Shown here: positions 1 through 5,159 of the stretch, piece after piece
Numbering within the stretch: position 1 is the stretch's first letter
How the letters are laid out: every line of letters starts with the position of its first letter
From: Ruminococcus sp. UBA3387
GTDB lineage: Bacteria > Bacillota > Clostridia > Oscillospirales > Ruminococcaceae
Reading direction: 5' to 3'
Length of the DNA: 5,159 nucleotides
Assembly: GCA_002358895.1 (NCBI GenBank)
Contig: DEPR01000095.1
Coordinates: 1 to 5,159 of the forward strand
Notes under the pieces: model-generated
Databases searched by the model: none
The model's input: only the letters and a program-made list of their open reading frames with translations
What the model was told of the DNA's origin: nothing
Made by a program: the position numbers and the translations under genes

Positions 1-5
1 TCAAC

Positions 6-29
6 TGTCAATTATCCATTGTCAATTAT
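6..29. repeat. Short degenerate direct repeat at the operon's 3' side
   Basis: TGTCAATTAT occurs at 6-15 and again at 20-29, a 14-base period. The second copy reaches the first base of the flavoprotein's stop codon region (29-31). AT-rich units of this type (AATTGACAATGGATAATTGACA on the other strand) are scattered between genes in Ruminococcus-like genomes. The array may continue left of the window. Confidence 0.6.
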
Positions 30-1255
30 TATCCGTTTGCCATAGCATAAGCCGTTGCAAAGGCAATCTGCAGGTTATATCCCCCTGTATAGCCGTCCAC
101 GTCCAGCACTTCACCGATAAAATAAAGTCCCTTAACAAGTTTCGACTCCATAGTTTTCGGTGCAATCTCCTTAATGTCAACTCCACCTCTTGTAATGATT
201 GCCTCATCTATAGGACGGAGCGACTTCACCCTGAAACGCAAATCCTTCAGCAGTTTCAAAAGCCCCTCACGTTCTTCTCTTGTAATCTGATTAACCTTTT
301 TATATGCAGGGATACCACTCATTTTCACTATGGTATCAATCATTTTTGACGGCAGAAGCTTTGTCAAAGCATTGGAAAAATCCCTGTTTGGGAACTCACC
401 GAAATCACGGAGAATTCTCTCGTCCAGCTTCTCATATGAAAGTGCAGGCTTCAAATCTATTGAAAGCTCATACCTGCCCGTTTGGATTTTGTCCATATGA
501 GCTGAAGCCGAAAGCACCAAGGGACCTGACAGCCCGAAATGGGTAAACAGCATTTCCCCCAGCTCAGAAAAAATCGGCTTTGCTTTGCCCTGCTCATAGA
601 GGCTCAGGGTACAATTTCTCAACGAAAGCCCCATCATTTCAGCAGGCTCTTTTTCTTCGGTTACCACAGGGCAAAGGGACGGCAGAATTTCGGTAACATT
701 ATGTCCTGCCTGCCTTGCAAACTCATACCCGTCGCCTGTCGAACCTGTTTTCGGATATGACTTGCCACCTGTTGCAACCACGACTTTATCTGCAAAATAG
801 CTGTCCTTCAGGCTTTTTACGCCCTTTACCACGCCATTTTCAATAATAAGCTCTGTTATGTCGTCTGTAACAAAACGGACACCAGCGTCCTTTGCTGTCC
901 TCACAAGTGCGTCAACTACGTCCCCGGCCTTATCACTTTCGGGAAAAACTCTGTTGCCACGCTCGGTTTTCAGAGGCACTCCGATGCTTTCAAAAAAAGC
1001 CATTGTATCCTCAGGGGCAAACCTGCTGAGGGCTGAATAGAGAAACCTTGGATTTCTCGGAATGTTTGCAAGGACATTCTGCACGTCTGAATTATTTGTA
1101 ACATTGCATCTGCCCTTGCCTGTTATCAGCAGTTTTTTGCCAAGAATGTGCATATGCTCTATTACCAGAACACTTTCACCCTGCCAGGCAAGCTGAATTG
1201 AGGCAAAAAGCCCTGATGCACCTGCACCGATTATAATTACATCGGCATTGTTCAT
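29..1255 (-). CDS. HI0933/BaiN-like NAD(P)/FAD-dependent oxidoreductase
   Basis: A 408-residue soluble flavoprotein of the HI0933 (YhiN) family, sometimes annotated as an aminoacetone oxidase-type or BaiN-like enzyme; the physiological substrate of most members is unknown. The N-terminal Rossmann FAD motif is GAGASG (10-15), with the ribose-binding acid at E33. It is followed by the family hallmark GKKLLITGKGRCNVTN (39-54), RVFPESDKA (102-110), the second nucleotide motif VVVATGGKSYPKTGSTGDGYEFA (158-180), FTHFGLSGP (237-245), TRGGVDIKEI (355-364) and the C-terminal FAD block GLYFIGEVLDVDGYTGGYNLQ (376-396). The length is typical and the gene looks intact. At the very end the usual S/T-G-Y reads T-A-Y (A402), a conservative change. 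The ATG overlaps the regulator stop by 4 nt. BaiN is implicated in bile-acid dehydroxylation, but nothing nearby supports that role here. In related genomes, from memory, this gene often precedes cmk, which would lie left of the window. Confidence 0.94.
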   Translation of the reverse strand: MNNADVIIIGAGASGLFASIQLAWQGESVLVIEHMHILGKKLLITGKGRCNVTNNSDVQNVLANIPRNPRFLYSALSRFAPEDTMAFFESIGVPLKTERGNRVFPESDKAGDVVDALVRTAKDAGVRFVTDDITELIIENGVVKGVKSLKDSYFADKVVVATGGKSYPKTGSTGDGYEFARQAGHNVTEILPSLCPVVTEEKEPAEMMGLSLRNCTLSLYEQGKAKPIFSELGEMLFTHFGLSGPLVLSASAHMDKIQTGRYELSIDLKPALSYEKLDERILRDFGEFPNRDFSNALTKLLPSKMIDTIVKMSGIPAYKKVNQITREEREGLLKLLKDLRFRVKSLRPIDEAIITRGGVDIKEIAPKTMESKLVKGLYFIGEVLDVDGYTGGYNLQIAFATAYAMANG

Positions 1256-2124
1256 TTGGAAATCTCCTTGTTCTTTTCGTAAACGTCATACTGCTCCCAT
1301 ATCTGTTCAAGACGTTCAAAGCTCTTTGAAATCTTGTCCACATCGCTTATGGAAACTGCAGCTATAAGTGCATTTATAAGGCTTAACGGTGCTACAAGTG
1401 AGTCAACGAATGAAGCCATATCACTCTTTGCAAGAAGCAGATTATCGGCATACTGTGCCAGAGGTGAGTCAACCGAATCGGTGATTGCGATTACGTTTGC
1501 ACCGTTGTTGTTGGCATACTCCAGAATTTTCGCCGTATGCTTTGAATATCTCGGGAAAGATATACCGATTATTACATCTCCCTTGCCGATATGCATAACC
1601 TGTTCAAAAATTTCACTTGTGGTAGTATTTCTTATAAGCCTTACATTCGGGAAAATCATTGTGAAATAATAATTCAGAAAGCTTGCAAGAGGTGCTGCAC
1701 TTCTTGCACCGATTATGTATATTGCATTACAGTTTATTATCTTTTCAACTGCCCTGTTGAAGTCTTCTTTTGAGGTTGTATCAAGAGTTTTTCTTATTCT
1801 TTCTATATCAAGAGAAAGCACTCTGTCGAGCACATTATCCCTTGTCATATGGTCGGAAGTTACCTCAATTCTCTGAACGGCTGTCAGCTTGTTACGCATC
1901 AGGTCCTGCAAGGCTCTCTGTAATGAAGGATAGCCGTCAAATCCCAGCTCTGACGCAAATCTTACAACTGTTGACTCACTTACGCCCACGCTTTTGCCCA
2001 GCTTCTGTGCTGTCATAAATGCAGCCTTGTCATAGTGGGACAATATATAATTTGCAATCAGCTTATGACCCTTAGACATCTTTGTCATCTGCTGTTCAAT
2101 CTTTACAAACAAATCTCTTTCCAT
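1252..2124 (-). CDS. MurR/RpiR-family transcriptional regulator (HTH plus SIS domain)
   Basis: A 290-residue cytosolic DNA-binding regulator of normal family length. Residues 1-77 form the RpiR-type helix-turn-helix domain, with the characteristic recognition region SVGVSESTVVRFASELGFDGY-type sequence at 45-65. A linker leads to a SIS (sugar isomerase) effector domain at about 125-260, containing IYIIGARSAAPLASFL (135-150), TTSEIFEQV (168-176), GDVIIGISFPRYSKHT (182-197) and VIAITDS (211-217). In typical RpiR proteins the SIS domain senses a phosphosugar through an SxSGxT-like loop. Here that loop reads SFPRYSKHT, which argues for a different or altered ligand. The start follows GGGGTGA at 4 nt spacing. 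Its stop overlaps the flavoprotein start by 4 nt (ATGA), so the two are probably co-translated. No sugar gene is adjacent and the target genes are unknown; it could control this operon or a distant one. Confidence 0.93.
   Translation of the reverse strand: MERDLFVKIEQQMTKMSKGHKLIANYILSHYDKAAFMTAQKLGKSVGVSESTVVRFASELGFDGYPSLQRALQDLMRNKLTAVQRIEVTSDHMTRDNVLDRVLSLDIERIRKTLDTTSKEDFNRAVEKIINCNAIYIIGARSAAPLASFLNYYFTMIFPNVRLIRNTTTSEIFEQVMHIGKGDVIIGISFPRYSKHTAKILEYANNNGANVIAITDSVDSPLAQYADNLLLAKSDMASFVDSLVAPLSLINALIAAVSISDVDKISKSFERLEQIWEQYDVYEKNKEISK
1262..1269 (-). promoter_or_regulatory. Ribosome binding site for the flavoprotein inside the regulator gene
   Basis: On the minus strand AAGGAGAT lies within the last codons of the regulator (encoding Lys-Glu-Ile), with 8 nt between its AAGGAG core and the flavoprotein ATG at 1255-1253. 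Together with the ATGA stop/start overlap, it supports translational coupling and confirms the flavoprotein start. Confidence 0.75.
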
Positions 2125-2138
2125 ATATTCACCCCGTT

Positions 2139-2348
2139 TTACTGAAAAAGCTCGTCCTGCAACGCAAGAATTTCATCTCTTTCAGCTTTGGTTTTATCCC
2201 TGTCAACATAATATCTGCCGTCGTTTTCGAAGATATAATCTCCCTCGTCTGCACCGTCTTCAATAAGTGCTGTTTCAATCTCAACGACGTGCCCCTGCTC
2301 ATCAACGCAAAGGGCATATTCCCCTTCAAATCTATCTATACTAAGCAT
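2139..2348 (-). CDS. Small acidic DUF3006-family protein
   Basis: A 69-residue protein of unknown function that matches the DUF3006 pattern: an N-terminal IDRFEGEYALCVDE block (residues 4-17), a central ALIEDGADEGDYI stretch (27-39), then YYVDRDKTKAERDEI and a C-terminal helix. It is strongly acidic: I count 21 Asp/Glu against 6 Lys/Arg. There is no signal peptide or membrane segment, so it should be cytosolic. The ATG has a strong GGAGG 6 nt upstream, and the gene starts 12 nt after the hydrolase stop and ends 14 nt before the regulator start. From memory, DUF3006 genes often sit beside, or are fused to, ComEC-like hydrolases, which fits this arrangement and suggests a partner or accessory role. 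The family call is from pattern memory without a profile search. Confidence 0.85.
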   Translation of the reverse strand: MLSIDRFEGEYALCVDEQGHVVEIETALIEDGADEGDYIFENDGRYYVDRDKTKAERDEILALQDELFQ

Positions 2349-2360
2349 ATTATGCCTCCG

Positions 2361-3242
2361 TTATTTTTCCGTTTCAACTGTCAGACCTTTACCGTCAGAC
2401 AAGAACACTATGCTTCCACATTCAGGTGTTGTATAATAATGCTTTGCATACTGCTGAAGTCTTTCAACTGCCACATCGTGTGGGTGTCCATAGCTGTTAT
2501 TCAGCCCACAGGAAACTACTGCATACTGTGGATTTACTGCGTCAAGAAACTCATATGTACTTGAATATGAACTGCCGTGATGACCTGCACTCAGCACCGT
2601 GGCTGACAAATCAAAGCCCTGTTCAAGCATTTCATATTCTTCCTCGTCCTCACAGTCCCCTGTAAACAGGAAGCTGTTTTCACCGTCAACAACCTTGACA
2701 AGTGTAGAATAATTATTAAGGTCCTCGTGTTCCTCTTTTGTTGTGAACAGCTCAAACTCAATGTCTCCCAGCTTATATGTGCCGTCCTTTGAAGCAGTAA
2801 TCTTCATTCCCTGCCTCTGCACGGTTTTAAGAAAATACTTATATGTTGAATTGGTCGGCGTCATATCAGCTGACACCTTTGGCATAATTATATTCTCTGT
2901 GGGAATTGCATTCAGAATGTCAGAAGCCTCACCCATATGGTCGGTATGAGGGTGGGTAATTATAAGATATTTCAGCTCTGTTACGCCTTGTTCACGGAGA
3001 TATTCAAGGAACTTGTCCGTTTCATCACGTTCACCTGTGTCGATAACCATAGCTTCATCACCTGAAATAACAAGTGCTCCATCACCCTGCCCAACATCCA
3101 CAAAATGGACTTCTGTAGTGGGATTTTCAGCAGGCTCCTTGTCCTTTCTGAAGTCAACATTCTCAACAGCCCAGACAATAGCTACGATTATTGCCAGCAC
3201 TATCATCGAGCCAAGTGATGCTTTTTGTTTTCTTCTTGCCAT
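2361..3242 (-). CDS. Membrane-anchored ComEC-like metallo-beta-lactamase-fold hydrolase
   Basis: This 293-residue metal-dependent hydrolase resembles the C-terminal metallo-beta-lactamase domain of the DNA-uptake protein ComEC, but has no ComEC membrane channel. A basic N-terminus (MARRKQK) precedes one hydrophobic segment (about residues 12-26), indicating a signal anchor or signal peptide with the catalytic part outside the membrane; VWA at 23-25 is a possible cleavage site. The domain follows from about residue 44: FVDVGQGD (47-54), VIDTG (66-70), the metal motif THPHTDH (H97, H99, D101, H102), FTGD (D196), SAGHHGS (H221, H222) and SYGHPH (250-255). At the usual third histidine motif (NNYSTL, 176-181) there is no histidine, as I recall for ComEC-type domains. 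ComEC-type domains are linked to degrading one DNA strand, so a nuclease or phosphodiesterase is plausible, but the substrate is inferred. The start has Shine-Dalgarno AAAGGA 7 nt upstream. A beta-lactamase role is not supported. Confidence 0.92.
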   Translation of the reverse strand: MARRKQKASLGSMIVLAIIVAIVWAVENVDFRKDKEPAENPTTEVHFVDVGQGDGALVISGDEAMVIDTGERDETDKFLEYLREQGVTELKYLIITHPHTDHMGEASDILNAIPTENIIMPKVSADMTPTNSTYKYFLKTVQRQGMKITASKDGTYKLGDIEFELFTTKEEHEDLNNYSTLVKVVDGENSFLFTGDCEDEEEYEMLEQGFDLSATVLSAGHHGSSYSSTYEFLDAVNPQYAVVSCGLNNSYGHPHDVAVERLQQYAKHYYTTPECGSIVFLSDGKGLTVETEK

Positions 3243-3249
3243 ATTTTTA

Positions 3250-3255
3250 TCCTTT
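3250..3255 (-). promoter_or_regulatory. Ribosome binding site overlapping the ygiQ stop codon
   Basis: On the minus strand AAAGGA begins within the TAA stop codon of ygiQ (3256-3254) and ends 7 nt before the hydrolase ATG. Ribosomes finishing ygiQ therefore clear the very site used to start the next gene, which suggests coupled expression. Confidence 0.7.
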
Positions 3256-5128
3256 ATCGTCTTTTTTTATTTGGTCGTTTATTATTCTTTGGTCTTGCTT
3301 TGGCTTTAGCCTGTTTATCCCTCTGGATTTTCAGATACTCCCTGTCGGGTGCAACAAGCTTGCCCTGACCGTGGCCGATTAAATCCTGTCTGCCTGCTTT
3401 TATGAGTGCCTCGATTATCCTGTGCTGGTTTTCAGGCTTGTAATACTGAAGCAAGGCTCTTTGCAAAGCCTTTTCCTGTGGATTTTTCGCCACATAGACA
3501 GGCTCCATAGTGTATGGGTCAAGCTCGGTATAGAACATACAGGTTGAAAGGGTACCCGGTGTTGGATAGAAGTCCTGGACCTGTTCGGGATGAATGCGGT
3601 TTTCCTTTAAAAACATTGCCAGCTCCACTGCATCACTCAGCTTTGAGCCCGGATGAGACGACATAAGATATGGCACAAGATACTGCTCCTTGCCCACCTG
3701 TTTTGTAATCTCATAAAACTTCTTCTGGAAACGCTTATACGCTTCAATATGTGGCTTACCCATCTTATCAAGGACAGCTGCTGAACAATGCTCGGGAGCA
3801 ACTTTGAGCTGTCCGCTGACGTGATGCTCAATCAGCTCTCTTATGAACTTGTCGTCCTTATCCTCAATCAGGTAATCATATCTTATACCTGAACGGATGA
3901 AAACCTTTTTAACCCCCTTGATTTTTCTCAGCTTTCTCAGCATTTCAAGGTACTCTTTATGGTCAACGTGGAGATTTTTGCAGGCAGTCGGTGCAAGGCA
4001 TTTTTTACCCTTGCAAAGCCCGTGCTCCAGCTGTTTTTCACAGGACGGACCACGGAAATTCGCTGTCGGTCCTCCAACGTCGTGAATATATCCTTTGAAG
4101 TTCGGCATTTTTGTCAGCATTTCTGCTTCTTTTAACACCGACTCCTCACTTCTCACAGTAACTTTTCTGCCCTGATGCAACGCAATAGAACAGAAATTAC
4201 AGAAGCCGAAGCAACCTCTGTTATGTGTCAGGGAGAACTGCACTTCCTCAATGGACGGCACCCCACCCTCTTTTTCATAGCAAGGGTGATATGTCCTCTC
4301 ATAAGGCAGGGAGAACACCATATCCAGCTCCTCAGTTGTCAGAGCATAGGCAGGTGGATTCTGCACCAGCATTTTATTACCCTGACGCTGAATTACAGTC
4401 TTTCCATACACCTCGTCCTGCTGGTCATACTGTATTCTGCAGGCTTTCGCATAAAGCTCCTTGTTTTCCGAAACTTCCTTGAAAGATGGGCACTGCACAG
4501 CACCAAAAGGCGTATCAACAGGCTCACAGAGATAACAAGTGCCTCTCACATCACGGATTGTTTCAACAGCCTCGCCCCTATTCAGTCTGTCAGCAATTTC
4601 AATTATCTGATGCTCACCCATACCGTACATCAGCAGGTCAGCTTCCGTATCCACAAGTACTGATGGCATAACGCTATCATTCCAGTAGTCATAATGTGCA
4701 AAACGTCGCAACGACACCTCAAGTCCACCACAAAGCACAGGTATCTCAGGTGCAGCCTTTCTGCACATCTTACAATAGACCGTTGCAGCTCTGTCGGGAC
4801 GTTTTCCGTTTCTGCCACCTGCTGAATATGCGTCATCTGAACGCTTACGCTTCGCAACGGTATAGTGGGAAACCATAGAGTCAATATTTCCAGCCGTAAC
4901 AAGCCAGGCAAGCCTTGGCTTACCCAGCTTTAAAAAATCGTTTACGTCATTCCATTTTGGCTGGGGAATGATACCCACCGTGTAGCCGTGATGCTCCAGA
5001 AGTCGGGATATAATGGCAACACCAAAGCTTGGGTGGTCAACATATGCGTCGCCGATTATATACACAAAATCCAACTGCTCTATTCCTCTCTCAGCTAAAT
5101 CCTGCTTGCTTATTGGCATAAACGCCAT
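3254..5128 (-). CDS. ygiQ: YgiQ-family (UPF0313) radical SAM protein
   Basis: This is a predicted cytosolic iron-sulfur enzyme that uses S-adenosylmethionine for radical chemistry; the family's substrate is not established. With the ATG start it has 624 residues. The N-terminal region carries the YgiQ signature GDAYVDHPSFG (about residues 26-36). The radical SAM cluster motif CxxxCxxC is at C306, C310 and C313 (GCFGFCNFC). It is followed by HDVGGPTANFRG, a second cysteine group (C363, C372, C377, C383), and the family blocks LKVAPEH, GKEQYLVPYLMSSHPG and QDFYPTPGTLST. The tail is rich in Lys and Arg (KARPKNNKRPNKKRR). It is somewhat shorter than E. coli YgiQ, which from memory has over 700 residues, with the difference at the ends. 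It is the first gene of the block, and its TAA stop lies 11 nt before the next start. A GTG nine bases upstream (5137) would give 627 residues but sits inside the Shine-Dalgarno sequence. Family assignment is firm; biochemical role is unknown. Confidence 0.95.
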   Translation of the reverse strand: MAFMPISKQDLAERGIEQLDFVYIIGDAYVDHPSFGVAIISRLLEHHGYTVGIIPQPKWNDVNDFLKLGKPRLAWLVTAGNIDSMVSHYTVAKRKRSDDAYSAGGRNGKRPDRAATVYCKMCRKAAPEIPVLCGGLEVSLRRFAHYDYWNDSVMPSVLVDTEADLLMYGMGEHQIIEIADRLNRGEAVETIRDVRGTCYLCEPVDTPFGAVQCPSFKEVSENKELYAKACRIQYDQQDEVYGKTVIQRQGNKMLVQNPPAYALTTEELDMVFSLPYERTYHPCYEKEGGVPSIEEVQFSLTHNRGCFGFCNFCSIALHQGRKVTVRSEESVLKEAEMLTKMPNFKGYIHDVGGPTANFRGPSCEKQLEHGLCKGKKCLAPTACKNLHVDHKEYLEMLRKLRKIKGVKKVFIRSGIRYDYLIEDKDDKFIRELIEHHVSGQLKVAPEHCSAAVLDKMGKPHIEAYKRFQKKFYEITKQVGKEQYLVPYLMSSHPGSKLSDAVELAMFLKENRIHPEQVQDFYPTPGTLSTCMFYTELDPYTMEPVYVAKNPQEKALQRALLQYYKPENQHRIIEALIKAGRQDLIGHGQGKLVAPDREYLKIQRDKQAKAKARPKNNKRPNKKRR

Positions 5129-5133
5129 ATCTC

Positions 5134-5141
5134 CCACCTCT
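5134..5141 (-). promoter_or_regulatory. Ribosome binding site that decides the ygiQ start
   Basis: On the minus strand AGAGGTGG lies 5 nt before the ATG at 5128-5126. The alternative GTG codon at 5137-5135 is part of this same sequence and has no separate Shine-Dalgarno at a usable distance. That favours the ATG, and the family alignment (MAFMPISK...) also begins there. Confidence 0.75.
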
Positions 5142-5144
5142 TTT

Positions 5145-5158
5145 CAATGCACAATGCG
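5145..5158. repeat. Short tandem repeat upstream of ygiQ
   Basis: CAATGCA (5145-5151) is followed directly by CAATGCG (5152-5158), two near-identical 7-base units just upstream of the ygiQ ribosome binding site. Read on the minus strand this is GCATTGTGCATTG. The array may extend right of the window; two units are too few to define its length. Confidence 0.5.
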
Positions 5159-5159
5159 T

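Noticed and set aside
1..28. Transcription terminator after the flavoprotein
   Set aside because: Only a 4-bp CAAT/ATTG inverted repeat is visible, with no G+C-rich stem or T tract. The end of the transcript may be beyond the window.
6..29. TTGACA on the minus strand as a -35 promoter element
   Set aside because: TTGACA appears twice only because it belongs to the repeat unit. No -10 hexamer lies at about 17 bases from the first copy, and the second copy runs off the window.
29..1255. Bile-acid 7-dehydroxylation gene baiN
   Set aside because: The protein is in the same broad family, but no other bai gene is present and the family is widespread in bacteria that do not modify bile acids.
1334..1669. 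A 111-codon open frame on the plus strand
   Set aside because: It is fully antisense to the SIS domain of the regulator and has no recognisable motif or context.
2082..2564. A 160-codon open frame on the plus strand
   Set aside because: It lies opposite the DUF3006 gene and parts of the regulator and hydrolase genes, which have clear family motifs. Its translation is rich in Cys, Phe and Ile without a recognisable domain, as expected for an antisense shadow.
2361..3242. Beta-lactam resistance enzyme
   Set aside because: The HxHxDH motif is common to the whole fold. FVDVGQGD, GHHGS and YGHPH point to the ComEC type, not to class B beta-lactamases.
4175..4663. A 162-codon open frame on the plus strand
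   Set aside because: It is antisense to the conserved core of ygiQ, including the radical SAM motif. The translation shows no domain and the start has no convincing ribosome binding site.

Overview
The window holds five complete protein genes, all read on the minus strand and packed head to tail, so transcription runs from right to left. Low-to-moderate G+C, strong AGGAGG-type ribosome binding sites, the protein families and the short simple repeats at both ends all fit an anaerobic Clostridia bacterium, probably Oscillospiraceae/Ruminococcus-like. This assignment rests on resemblance and not on a database search.

In transcription order the genes are: a YgiQ-family radical SAM protein (5128-3254); a membrane-anchored metallo-beta-lactamase-fold hydrolase resembling the C-terminal domain of ComEC (3242-2361); a 69-residue acidic DUF3006-type protein (2348-2139); a MurR/RpiR-family regulator with HTH and SIS domains (2124-1252); and an HI0933/BaiN-like FAD-dependent oxidoreductase (1255-29). 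The gaps are 11, 12 and 14 nt, followed by a 4-nt ATGA overlap. No junction has room for a promoter or terminator, so the block is probably one operon. Its promoter lies to the right of the window, and its end, or further genes, to the left.

The genes do not form an obvious single pathway. The most plausible functional pair is the hydrolase with its DUF3006 neighbour. The regulator and flavoprotein are translationally coupled, but no sugar-metabolism gene is present to explain an RpiR regulator. The first 30 and last 20 bases carry short degenerate direct repeats of the kind scattered between genes in this bacterial group.

I found no RNA gene, CRISPR array, insertion sequence, riboswitch or intrinsic terminator. 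No stretch over 300 bases lacks a gene. I see no convincing undescribed defence or mobile system; the most open questions are the hydrolase/DUF3006 pair and the unusual SIS pocket of the regulator.
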